This document shows, in pieces, positions 19,433 through 27,893 of a DNA stretch of 58,028 nucleotides. The stretch covers positions 1 through 58,028 of the forward strand of contig NZ_RYFG02000098.1 in NCBI RefSeq assembly GCF_003994235.2. Direction: 5' to 3'. The position numbers were made by a program, and so were the translations under genes. The notes beneath the pieces were generated by a model. It worked only from the letters and a program-made list of their open reading frames with translations, ran no database searches and was not told the DNA's origin. The first letter of the stretch is position 1. Each line of letters opens with the position of its first letter. The DNA comes from Candidatus Methylobacter oryzae. GTDB lineage: Bacteria; Pseudomonadota; Gammaproteobacteria; Methylococcales; Methylomonadaceae.

Positions 19433-19963
19433 TTAGAGTCGTTTTGCTAATTGTTGAAGCTGGCCTTTTATGGAACCGTCAATCACTCTGTCGCCTGCAC
19501 GTACTACCACGCCACCGATTAATGACTTATCTACGGTGACATTCATATGGACTTTTTTGCTCAGCGTTTTTTCCAGCGTTAAAGTAAAACTCTGCTTTTC
19601 TTCTTTAGAGAAAGCATAAGCGGTAGCAACTTCAACATCGACATAACCCTCATCTTCCGCCTTTAAGGCTTCGAACAGCTCAGCAATAGTCGGAGCCAGA
19701 GTCAATCGGTTGTTTTGAACGAGTAACTTCAGAAAATTTGCACCTTCCGCATCTACCTGCTCCTGGCAAATATCGAGCATCAGTGCTGATAACCGTTCCT
19801 TGCTGATCTTGGGATTAACGACGACTGCCGAAATTTCTTCATCATTCAGGACAGCCGATATAAACGCCAAACCTTTTGACCATTGCTTAGTCGTGCCGGT
19901 TTCTTTAGATCGCTTGAATACTGCCGCTGCATAAGGCCTTGCCAATGTTGCCAGTTCGCTCAT
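19433..19963 (-). CDS. atpH: ATP synthase delta subunit (peripheral stalk)
   Basis: Delta (OSCP) clamps the peripheral stalk to the top of F1. The 176-residue protein has the N-terminal helical domain ([17 protein letters not shown]) and the conserved C-terminal signature ([20 protein letters not shown]). It lies 5 bp after the atpF stop, in standard order. Confidence 0.96.
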   Translation of the reverse strand: MSELATLARPYAAAVFKRSKETGTTKQWSKGLAFISAVLNDEEISAVVVNPKISKERLSALMLDICQEQVDAEGANFLKLLVQNNRLTLAPTIAELFEALKAEDEGYVDVEVATAYAFSKEEKQSFTLTLEKTLSKKVHMNVTVDKSLIGGVVVRAGDRVIDGSIKGQLQQLAKRL

Positions 19964-19968
19964 TATGC

Positions 19969-20442
19969 TTAACCCAATTGATTAGAGATTTTGCTTAGGA
20001 GGTCCTGATGCTTGGTCTTATCGATTTCCGCACTCAGGATCTGCTCTGCAGCCTGCAAAGCCAAAGCTGAAACCTCTTTACGTAAAGTTTCTTTAGCTTG
20101 TTGTCTTTCTTGCTCGATTTGCGCCTTTGCCACTTGAATCAAACGCTCACCTTCTTTTTTAGCGGTGTCTTTTGACGCTTCAACAAGTTCATTGGCTCGT
20201 TTTTGGGCCAGATTAACAATCTCCGAGGACTGTTCTTTGGCTTCTTTCAAAACGCCCTTAGCCTTTTTCTCGGCCAACTGCATTGATTCCTGACCTTTTT
20301 CAGCCGCAGCCAAACCGTCAGCAATTTTCTTTTTACGTTCTTCTAAAGAGTCAAATAAAGGCGGCCAAATGTACTTCATGGTAAACCATACCAGAAGTGC
20401 AAAGGTAATCATTTGCCCAATCAGAGTAGCATTGATACTCAC
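19969..20442 (-). CDS. atpF: ATP synthase subunit b (peripheral stalk)
   Basis: Subunit b anchors the stator in the membrane. The 157-residue protein has one N-terminal membrane helix ([20 protein letters not shown]) and then a long charged coiled coil rich in Lys, Glu and Ala (about 35-150). This is the usual length for the b subunit of proteobacteria. Confidence 0.96.
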   Translation of the reverse strand: MSINATLIGQMITFALLVWFTMKYIWPPLFDSLEERKKKIADGLAAAEKGQESMQLAEKKAKGVLKEAKEQSSEIVNLAQKRANELVEASKDTAKKEGERLIQVAKAQIEQERQQAKETLRKEVSALALQAAEQILSAEIDKTKHQDLLSKISNQLG

Positions 20443-20481
20443 GATGCGTTCCTCTTGTTGCTAGTAAAGTTAAACAGCTGA

Positions 20482-20784
<303 letters not shown>

Positions 20785-20813
20785 TTAGTTAATTATAAAA
20801 AGTTAAAAAAGTA

Positions 20814-21596
<783 letters not shown>

Positions 21597-21613
21597 CTAA
21601 TATTTAAACAGTG

Positions 21614-21985
21614 TTAACGCATCAGCAGCGCAAACCAAAAAACCGATAAAGCTGCTACATATACTGCTAGCAGCGGTAATATTTCTATGTTCGGAAGTTG
21701 AAAAATCATAAAAAACAGCGCGGCTGTTAATAATAATTTGCCAGACTCCCCCGCATAAAAAGACCGTACAATCTTTCTCGCTTCCTGCCCAGCCGATCTA
21801 TATACTCGCAAAGCGAAATACAGGTTCGGAATAAACGCCGCCGCTCCGCCTAAAACCGCCGACAGCGCGCCAACCTCTCCTTTTGCCAAAGCAAACCCAG
21901 CTGTCATTATTATTATTACCAGAATTTGGTAACTAATAATCTTACTGATTGCAGAGCTATTCCTGGCTGCCACACACAACTCCAT
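21614..21985 (-). CDS. atpI: ATP synthase protein I
   Basis: AtpI is a small membrane protein that helps assemble the c ring and is not part of the finished enzyme. The 123-residue protein has four hydrophobic segments (YQILVIIIMTAGFAL, ALSAVLGGAAAFIPNLYFAL, LLLTAALFFMIF, LAVYVAALSVFWFALL) with a charged loop, the AtpI pattern. I use the ATG at 21985; the open frame extends upstream only by a TTG at 21994. It opens the atp operon. Confidence 0.88.
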   Translation of the reverse strand: MELCVAARNSSAISKIISYQILVIIIMTAGFALAKGEVGALSAVLGGAAAFIPNLYFALRVYRSAGQEARKIVRSFYAGESGKLLLTAALFFMIFQLPNIEILPLLAVYVAALSVFWFALLMR

Positions 21986-22094
21986 ACTCAACAAGTAGGG
22001 AATTATATATACCGACCCTCATTAAATCAAGGAAGATTGAAATTTAACTTACATTTTTTATTGTTTTTTATATATCGATACATTGTCTATCTCG

Positions 22095-22958
22095 CTATTT
22101 AATTTGCTCAAGAATTCCATCCAGTTCTTCCAGGCTGGAATACGCGATAACCAACCTTCCCGCACCATTTTCCTTATGCTCAATCGATACTTTTGCCCCC
22201 AGTTTTGCAGTCAGGTCTTCCTGTAAACGCAGAGTGTCTTTGTCTACGACCTTTATTTTGGGCATCTTAGGCTCGGCTTGACTGTCTTTCACCAAACGCT
22301 CCGCAGCCCTAACCGTTAAGCCATCTTTAACAATTTTGTTGGCCGCAACCACTTGCTGCGGACCATCCAGCGACAGCAAGGCTCGAGCGTGCCCCATTTC
22401 CAACTGCCGATTGACCAGCATCTTTTTCACGTCCGGGTGCAAATCCATCAATCTTAACAGATTAGTCACTGTGGCACGCGACTTACCGACCGCGTCGGCG
22501 ACTTGCTGATGCGTCATTGCAAACTCGTCCAACAAGCGTCTCAATGCTTCGGCCTCTTCCAAAGGATTCAGGTCTTCCCGCTGGATATTCTCAATCAGCG
22601 CTATCGCCATTGCAGCGCGATCGTCTATCTCCTTGATGACGACCGGCACTTGCTGCAACCCGGCTAATTGCGCGGCTCGCCAGCGACGTTCACCGGCAAT
22701 AATTTCGTACTTTTCCGAAGCAATCATACGCACAACAACCGGCTGGATAATACCTTGCGCTTTGATCGAATCGGCCAATTCCTGTAGCTTTTCGGGATCA
22801 ATATCTTTTCTGGGTTGGTACCTGCCCCGTTGCATGTACTCAATCGGCAGGGTTTGTAACTGATGGCCTTCCCCAGCTTCCGCTTGCTCGTCTTTATCCG
22901 AAAAACTACCTAATAAAGCATCCAGCCCTCGATTTAACCCGCGTTTCTTCACCGCCAT
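22095..22958 (-). CDS. parB: Chromosome partitioning protein ParB
   Basis: ParB is a CTP-binding clamp that loads at parS sites and organises the origin region with ParA. The 287-residue protein has the N-terminal ParA-stimulating peptide (KKRGLNRGLDALLGSF), the CTP-binding GERRWRA motif at 89-95, ENIQREDLNPLEEAEALRR (123-141), a helix-turn-helix around 146-170 and a C-terminal dimerisation domain. It is the third of three adjacent par genes, after parA and a mini-ParB, and precedes the atp operon by about 100 bp. Confidence 0.97.
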   Translation of the reverse strand: MAVKKRGLNRGLDALLGSFSDKDEQAEAGEGHQLQTLPIEYMQRGRYQPRKDIDPEKLQELADSIKAQGIIQPVVVRMIASEKYEIIAGERRWRAAQLAGLQQVPVVIKEIDDRAAMAIALIENIQREDLNPLEEAEALRRLLDEFAMTHQQVADAVGKSRATVTNLLRLMDLHPDVKKMLVNRQLEMGHARALLSLDGPQQVVAANKIVKDGLTVRAAERLVKDSQAEPKMPKIKVVDKDTLRLQEDLTAKLGAKVSIEHKENGAGRLVIAYSSLEELDGILEQIK

Positions 22959-23022
22959 AATCTCTTAACTTTTTCTCTTCTCAATTGTTCTACCGGCCTA
23001 TGCCATGCCTGTTCCACTGAAT

Positions 23023-23304
23023 TTAAGACAAATCAGCGCGGATTATCGACTCAAAGTCTTCAATCAATTTTCTTAAATTCTCTGCCTCTTCCAACAAAGT
23101 ATGATGCTCTTTTTGAATCTCCTTAAAAAACGCAACCACCATTGCCGCTTGCTTATTCACTTCCACGGATTCCTCGACGGCAACAGGTTGCGCCTCGACA
23201 CAACCCACCTCCCTCTTTATCGGCAGTTGTATCTCCTCATTAGCAAAATCCTCCGCTAATAAAGCCTCGAGTCCTCGACCTAAACCACGCTTTTTTAAAG
23301 TCAT
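23023..23304 (-). CDS. Mini-ParB: ParB-derived protein lacking CTPase and HTH
   Basis: A 93-residue protein starting MTLKKRGLGRGLEALLAEDF, nearly the same as the ParA-activating N-terminal peptide of the ParB next door. Its second half (residues ~54-85) aligns with ParB 117-147: KEIQKEHHTLLEEAENLRK against ENIQREDLNPLEEAEALRR. The segment between, containing GERRWRA and the CTP-binding fold, is missing, and everything after the LIEDF helix (helix-turn-helix and dimer domain) is gone. It overlaps the parA stop by 4 bp (ATGA), so it is translationally coupled to parA. It could stimulate or titrate ParA without binding DNA; that is inference. The frame shows no decay. Confidence 0.85.
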   Translation of the reverse strand: MTLKKRGLGRGLEALLAEDFANEEIQLPIKREVGCVEAQPVAVEESVEVNKQAAMVVAFFKEIQKEHHTLLEEAENLRKLIEDFESIIRADLS

Positions 23305-24077
23305 AAGCTGCTTTGCTTCTCTTTTCTGATCATTTCACCGGCCAAGGCGATATAAGCGACAGAACCTCGTGATGATTTATCATAGCTTAATACCGGCAAA
23401 CCATGACTTGGCGCTTCTGCCAAGCGAATATTTCTTGGTATGCAAGTTCTGAATACTTTATCGCCAAAATAGCGGATCAACTGCTCCGATACATCTTTAG
23501 TTAGGCGATTTCTATCGTCGAACATAGTCCGAAGAATGCCTTCCAGATGCAATTCGGGATTAACGCTGTCCTGGATATTCTTCAACGTGCTCATCAATGC
23601 GGATAGCCCTTCCAATGCATAATATTCGCATTGCATAGGTATCAGCAGACTGTTAGCAGCAACCATCGCATTTAAGGTCAGCATGTTCAGCGAAGGCGGA
23701 CAATCGATCAAAATAAAATCGTACTCCGCTTTTATCGGGATTAACGCATCTGCAAGCCTTCGTTCTTTATGATCGGCATGCATCAACTCCACTTCGGCCG
23801 CCGTCAGGTCGCCGTTGCCCGGAATCACCGAAAAACCGATCTCTGGAATTTTAATGACCGTTTCCGACGCTGGCGCTTCTTCCATTAACAAGTCGTAACT
23901 GGAATATTTAACCTCTTGCTTATCGACGCCGCAGCCCATTGCCGCGTTGCCCTGCGGATCAAGATCGACCAATAACACGCGCCGGTTAGCCGCAGCCAGC
24001 GAAGCTGCCAGATTGACACTGGTTGTCGTTTTTCCTACACCGCCTTTTTGGTTGGTGATGGCAATTACTTTTCCCAC
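23301..24077 (-). CDS. parA: Chromosome partitioning ATPase ParA (Soj)
   Basis: ParA is a deviant Walker ATPase that binds DNA non-specifically as an ATP dimer and moves ParB-bound origins. The 258-residue protein has the deviant Walker A KGGVGKTT (11-18), ILIDCPPSLNML (Walker B region) and the usual Soj C-terminus. Its start overlaps the rsmG stop by one base, and it is followed by the mini-ParB and parB. Confidence 0.97.
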   Translation of the reverse strand: MGKVIAITNQKGGVGKTTTSVNLAASLAAANRRVLLVDLDPQGNAAMGCGVDKQEVKYSSYDLLMEEAPASETVIKIPEIGFSVIPGNGDLTAAEVELMHADHKERRLADALIPIKAEYDFILIDCPPSLNMLTLNAMVAANSLLIPMQCEYYALEGLSALMSTLKNIQDSVNPELHLEGILRTMFDDRNRLTKDVSEQLIRYFGDKVFRTCIPRNIRLAEAPSHGLPVLSYDKSSRGSVAYIALAGEMIRKEKQSSL

Positions 24078-24712
24078 TAGTTTACCTCGGCCTGTTCAGG
24101 CAATTGTATTCGTACCAAACATCTTTCTACATCCGCTCCGGGAACACTAAGCGGTATGACAGCGCTTTCCGCGTTAATTTCCGCAATCTCCGCCTCCATA
24201 TTCTGTCCTTTCATCGCCAGCAACACGCCATTTGCGGCCAGCAAGTGCGCAGTCAGCTTCACTATATCGGGCAAACTGGCGAATGCCCTGGTAAGAACCG
24301 CGTCATATCCCTGCTCCGGATGATGGCTTTCCACGCGACTGTGAAGAACCTCGACATTTTTAAGCTTCAATTCCAATACGACCTGCTGTACAAACCGGGT
24401 TTTCTTGGCATTGCTATCCAGCAACGTAAAGCCAATCTCCGGCAAGCAGATCGCCAATGGAATGCCCGGCAAGCCCGCACCGGTGCCAATATCGATAATC
24501 CGCTTACCTTCAATATGAGGGACAATTGCCAGACTATCCAAAATATGCAGACGCGTCATTTCTTCCCTGTTCCTTATCGCGGTCAAATTATAGGCTTTAT
24601 TCCATTTTTCGATCAGCTTGATAAAACCAATCAACTGATCGACTTGGCCGTCAGTTACATTTAAATTTAACGATGCTATCCCGTTTACCAGGATTTTTCG
24701 ACACTCTTCCAT
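24077..24712 (-). CDS. rsmG: 16S rRNA (guanine-527-N7)-methyltransferase
   Basis: RsmG methylates N7 of G527 in 16S rRNA. The 211-residue protein has the SAM-binding motif I (IIDIGTGAGLPGIPLAI) and FTLLDSNAKKTRFV after it. It overlaps mnmG by one base (TGATG) and parA by one base, so this is a tight operon. Length matches E. coli RsmG (207). Confidence 0.96.
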   Translation of the reverse strand: MEECRKILVNGIASLNLNVTDGQVDQLIGFIKLIEKWNKAYNLTAIRNREEMTRLHILDSLAIVPHIEGKRIIDIGTGAGLPGIPLAICLPEIGFTLLDSNAKKTRFVQQVVLELKLKNVEVLHSRVESHHPEQGYDAVLTRAFASLPDIVKLTAHLLAANGVLLAMKGQNMEAEIAEINAESAVIPLSVPGADVERCLVRIQLPEQAEVN

Positions 24713-26583
24713 CAGGCGCTTTTCTTTTTTAAATAAACCAGTAACAACGAGATCGCGGCAGGCGTAATACCCGGAATACGCGAAGCCTGACCCAGGGTTT
24801 CCGGCCGCTGTTTTTTCAGCTTTTCGCTGACTTCATTGGACAGACCGGGAACGCCGCTGTAATCGATCGTTTCAGGCAAACGCAGGTGATCGTAACGCAA
24901 CGCTTTGTCTATCTCGGTTTGCTGCCTGTCGATATAACCGGCGTACTTGGCCTGGATTTCAACCTGTTCGGCGACTTGCGGATCCATGCCCTCGGCATCA
25001 TCCATAAACGACAACAAACGCTGAATATCGACTTCCGGCCGGCGCAACAAGTCTATCAAGTTGGCTTCCCGCAATAACGGCTTGCCCCAATATTGCTCAA
25101 CCTGGGCAGCTTGTTCGGTTTCGGCCCTGACCCATTTCTTTTTCAGGCCTTCTTGCAATCCGGCAATCGCCTCTCGTTTAGTTTCGAAGGCCTGCCAGCG
25201 CTCGTCATCGACCAAGCCCAGTTCACGGCCTTTTTCGGTCAGACGCAAATCGGCATTGTCTTCCCTTAACAGCAAACGGTATTCGGCCCGGCTGGTGAAC
25301 ATACGGTACGGCTCCTGGGTGCCGCGCGTAATCAGGTCGTCTATCATCACGCCGATATAGGCTTCATCGCGTCCCGGACACCAGCTTTCCAAACCTTTAA
25401 CCAAGCGAGCTGCATTAAGGCCCGCGATTAAACCTTGCGCCGCCGCTTCCTCGTAACCGGTCGTACCGTTCACTTGTCCGGCAAAAAACAGCCCGTCCAT
25501 ATGTTTGGTTTCCAGCGACGATTTCAAATCCCGAGGATCGAAAAAGTCGTATTCAATCGCATAACCGGGGCGCAAGATTTCGGCATTTTCAAAACCCAGC
25601 ATCGAACGTACAAGTTCATACTGCACATCGAATGGCAGGCTGGTTGAGATGCCGTTCGGATAAATCTCATGGGTATTCAAGCCTTCCGGCTCGACAAAAA
25701 TCTGGTGCGAATCGCGGTCGGCAAAACGCACGACCTTGTCTTCGATGGACGGACAATAACGCGGCCCGACGCCTTCAATAATGCCCGAATACAACGGTGA
25801 GCGATCGAGGCCGGAACGGATAATATCGTGGGTTTTATTGTTGGTACGGGTGATGTAGCAAGGAATTTGCCGAGGGTGCTGCTCGGGCTTGCCGAGAAAC
25901 GAAAACACCGGCACCGGATCGTCGCCATGCTGCACTTCCAGCTTGCTGAAATCGATAGTCCGGCCGTCGATACGCGGCGGCGTGCCGGTTTTCAAACGGT
26001 CGATCCTGAACGGCAATTCCCGCAAACGCTCGGCCAACGCAACCGAAGCCGCATCGCCGGCGCGGCCGCCGCTGTAGTTTTCCAAACCGATATGGATTTT
26101 GCCGGCTAAAAAAGTACCCGTCGTTAAAACCACCGCTCTTGCGGTAAAGCTCAAACCCATTTGCGTTTTGACGCCGGCAACCCGGCCGCCCTCAACGATC
26201 AAATCGGACACGGTTTGTTGGAATAATGCCAAATTAGGCTGATTTTCCAGCGCCGTTCTTACCGCTTGCTTGTAAAGCTGGCGATCCGCCTGAGCGCGAG
26301 TCGCCCGAACTGCCGGGCCTTTGCTCGCATTCAACGTGCGAAATTGGATACCGCCAAGATCGATAGCCCGAGCCATGATCCCGCCCAACGCATCGACTTC
26401 CTTGACCAGATGCCCCTTGCCGATCCCGCCAATCGCAGGGTTACAGCTCATTTGCCCCAACGTGTCGATATTCTGTGTCAGCAACAGCGTATTCGCGCCG
26501 CACCGGGCCGATGCCAACGCAGCTTCCGTACCCGCATGACCGCCGCCAACCACAATGACATCAAAGTCTTTTCTAAATTTCAC
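24712..26583 (-). CDS. mnmG: tRNA-cmnm5U34 modification enzyme, FAD subunit
   Basis: MnmG (GidA) works with MnmE to add carboxymethylaminomethyl to uridine 34 of several tRNAs. The 623-residue protein has the Rossmann FAD motif GGGHAG (13-18), the family signature [18 protein letters not shown], the C-terminal SAM-like helical domain and [13 protein letters not shown] near the end. It is the first gene of the leftward par block. The 80 bp upstream does not contain a DnaA-box cluster. Confidence 0.97.
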   Translation of the reverse strand: MKFRKDFDVIVVGGGHAGTEAALASARCGANTLLLTQNIDTLGQMSCNPAIGGIGKGHLVKEVDALGGIMARAIDLGGIQFRTLNASKGPAVRATRAQADRQLYKQAVRTALENQPNLALFQQTVSDLIVEGGRVAGVKTQMGLSFTARAVVLTTGTFLAGKIHIGLENYSGGRAGDAASVALAERLRELPFRIDRLKTGTPPRIDGRTIDFSKLEVQHGDDPVPVFSFLGKPEQHPRQIPCYITRTNNKTHDIIRSGLDRSPLYSGIIEGVGPRYCPSIEDKVVRFADRDSHQIFVEPEGLNTHEIYPNGISTSLPFDVQYELVRSMLGFENAEILRPGYAIEYDFFDPRDLKSSLETKHMDGLFFAGQVNGTTGYEEAAAQGLIAGLNAARLVKGLESWCPGRDEAYIGVMIDDLITRGTQEPYRMFTSRAEYRLLLREDNADLRLTEKGRELGLVDDERWQAFETKREAIAGLQEGLKKKWVRAETEQAAQVEQYWGKPLLREANLIDLLRRPEVDIQRLLSFMDDAEGMDPQVAEQVEIQAKYAGYIDRQQTEIDKALRYDHLRLPETIDYSGVPGLSNEVSEKLKKQRPETLGQASRIPGITPAAISLLLVYLKKKSA

Positions 26584-26621
26584 TAGCGCTATGTACTCTT
26601 AAAAAATGATATATTACCGTC

Positions 26622-26635
26622 GTGTGAGTTCACAC
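26622..26635. promoter_or_regulatory. Short palindrome between mnmG and the divergent small gene
   Basis: GTGTGAGTTCACAC is a perfect 6-bp dyad with a 2-bp centre in the 80-bp divergent spacer. It could be an operator for either gene; no regulator is evident. Confidence 0.35.
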
Positions 26636-26663
26636 AACCTTTACATATTATAAGAGGTAAACG

Positions 26664-26879
26664 ATGAAAAAACGTAAAAATCAAAAAGGAGCGCAAACCG
26701 TTCCTAACCAAAACCCGGTCGCGAAGTACGCGCACTTGTTTAACAAGGCGCAAACTTTTTGCGATAAAAGCAAATACAGCCGCAAAGTAAAGCATCCAAG
26801 GCAGGATGCTAATCCAATGGTTCCAGGCGGAATTATTGGATTAGCTTCTTGTTTTATCCTACAGGTAATTCCCACATGA
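26664..26879 (+). CDS. Small basic protein, DUF7230-like, C-terminus replaced by a repeat
   Basis: A 71-residue protein starting MKKRKNQKGAQTV with NPVAKYAHLFNKAQTF and DKSKYSRKVKH, which I recognise as the core of a family of small, very basic gammaproteobacterial proteins (DUF7230-like, from memory). The ribosome-binding site is AAGAGG, 7 bp upstream. After KHPRQ the frame enters a palindromic repeat (26808-26845), which encodes the last ~20 residues and replaces the usual tail. Function is unknown; the Lys/Arg content suggests binding to RNA or ribosomes, which is speculation. Confidence 0.6.
   Translation: MKKRKNQKGAQTVPNQNPVAKYAHLFNKAQTFCDKSKYSRKVKHPRQDANPMVPGGIIGLASCFILQVIPT
26808..26845. 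repeat. 11-bp inverted repeat inside the 3' end of the small basic gene
   Basis: GCTAATCCAAT (26808-26818) and ATTGGATTAGC (26835-26845) pair perfectly around 16 nt; AGGAT and ATCCT lie just outside and could extend the stem. It looks like a small interspersed palindrome that has landed in a coding region. Confidence 0.6.
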
Positions 26880-27090
26880 GCATCGCCGAACTTCACAAGT
26901 TATCCGCAGTAGAAAAGCTCCGGATTATTGAGGCACTTTGGGGGGATTTGGTCGGCGACGAAGATAACCTTCCCAGTCTGGTCTGGCACGAAACCGAACT
27001 CGTAGAGACCGAAAAAAATTTCTCTCCGGCGACGTTGAGATACTGGATTGGCAACAAGCCAAGAAAGAATTGCGTTCGCAATTTGAATGA
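26876..27090 (+). pseudogene. Addiction-module antitoxin (CHP02574-like), frameshifted
   Basis: The frame opens MSIAELHKLSAVEKLRIIEALWGDL in the style of the short RelB-like antitoxins of the CHP02574 family. Around the A7 run at 27012-27018 the expected continuation (GDVEILDWQQAKKELRSQFE, ending at 27088-27090) is in another frame, so one base has been gained or lost. That stop overlaps the toxin start by the usual ATGA. It is either a real frameshift or a sequencing error in a homopolymer. Confidence 0.65.
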
Positions 27091-27233
27091 AAATCCAAGT
27101 TCTCCGGCCAGCTATAGAAGACCTTGCAGCAGGCCGAAAATTTTATGATCGTCAAGAAGCCGGAGTAGGCGACTATTTTTTCGACAGCCTCTTTGCTGAA
27201 ATAGCAAAACAACCATTAGGAGTTGAACCATGA
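27087..27233 (+). pseudogene. RelE/ParE-family toxin, N-terminal fragment
   Basis: It starts MKIQVLRPAIEDLAAGRKF and continues YDRQEAGVGDYFFDSL, a typical RelE/ParE N-terminal helix pair, but stops after 48 residues; intact toxins are about 95. The end lies where the next toxin-antitoxin pair begins (27230), so the C-terminal half was deleted or replaced by the neighbouring module. With the frameshifted antitoxin before it, this pair is dead. Confidence 0.6.
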
Positions 27234-27445
27234 TTAATATCACTATAGACAACCCCGACATAGAACACATCTTGCAACAAACCTATGGCAATAATCACAG
27301 CCGCCTGATCAAGGAATTCAGCCAATTCATACAAACCACAAGAATTAAAGACGATATAGGCATTTCCATACACCAACTTGAACAGGGCGAAAGCATAAAA
27401 CTGACGGATGGGTTTACCCAAGTCAAACGAAAATATGAAGAGTGA
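27230..27445 (+). CDS. Antitoxin of a ParE-type toxin-antitoxin pair
   Basis: A 71-residue acidic protein (MINITIDNPDIEHILQQTYG) whose stop overlaps the start of a ParE-like toxin gene by 11 bp. I recognise no named antitoxin family with confidence; the call rests on size, position and overlap with the toxin. It probably binds its own promoter and neutralises the toxin. Confidence 0.65.
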   Translation: MINITIDNPDIEHILQQTYGNNHSRLIKEFSQFIQTTRIKDDIGISIHQLEQGESIKLTDGFTQVKRKYEE

Positions 27446-27725
27446 ACCGGAAATCGTCTTATCGCCTAAAGCCCTGCGACGACTGGAAGAGCTTGCCGAA
27501 TATCTATATGAACAAACCCAATCAAAGCGCTTTGTTAGAGAATATATCGGCAAAATAGAAGCTTATTTGGAAAACACCCTCAAATTATTCCCAGAATCAG
27601 GAACACCGATGCCGGAATATGGTGAAGACATACGCCGTCTAAACTATCAGCGGTTTTCTATTCTTTATAGGATTGAGAAAACGCAAATTCAAATTTTAAC
27701 TTTTTATCGGCAAAATCAGCCTTAA
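27435..27725 (+). CDS. ParE/RelE-family toxin
   Basis: The 96-residue protein from the ATG at 27435 has LSPKALRRLEELAEYLYEQT and later GTPMPEYGEDIRRLNYQRF, then SILYRIEKTQIQILTFY, the pattern of ParE toxins (helical hairpin, then a beta-sheet ending in a hydrophobic strand). An upstream in-frame ATG at 27408 lies inside the antitoxin and gives a longer, less likely start. ParE toxins poison gyrase, RelE toxins cut mRNA on the ribosome; which applies is not clear from sequence. Confidence 0.75.
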   Translation: MKSEPEIVLSPKALRRLEELAEYLYEQTQSKRFVREYIGKIEAYLENTLKLFPESGTPMPEYGEDIRRLNYQRFSILYRIEKTQIQILTFYRQNQP

Positions 27726-27773
27726 TCCGGGTGTCTTTCAGCATGAAAGGATGGGGTGTTCCGCTTGAATGCA

Positions 27774-27893
27774 GTAGGCCGGAATAAGGCCATCCAAGCG
27801 CGTAGCGCGAGGTAGCGTTTCCGGCGAGTTTGGGATGTGTTTGCCGGAAATACCGACTCTCGCTGCCGCTCGAGTCGGCTTATTCCGGCCTAC
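27774..27893. repeat. REP/MITE-like palindromic repeat, 15-bp terminal arms
   Basis: GTAGGCCGGAATAAG (27774-27788) and CTTATTCCGGCCTAC (27879-27893) are perfect inverted repeats enclosing about 90 bp with further small palindromes. The stop codon of the large Avs-like gene (27890-27892) is inside the right arm, so the repeat supplies the end of that gene. It may also act as the transcription end for both flanking units. Confidence 0.75.

Noticed and set aside
24104-24664. 186-codon ORF opposite rsmG
   Set aside because: It lies wholly antisense to rsmG, whose motifs are certain, and has no recognisable protein features.
26584-26663. Possible oriC upstream of mnmG
   Set aside because: The origin is often near mnmG in gammaproteobacteria, but this spacer is only 80 bp and shows no cluster of DnaA boxes (TTATCCACA-like).
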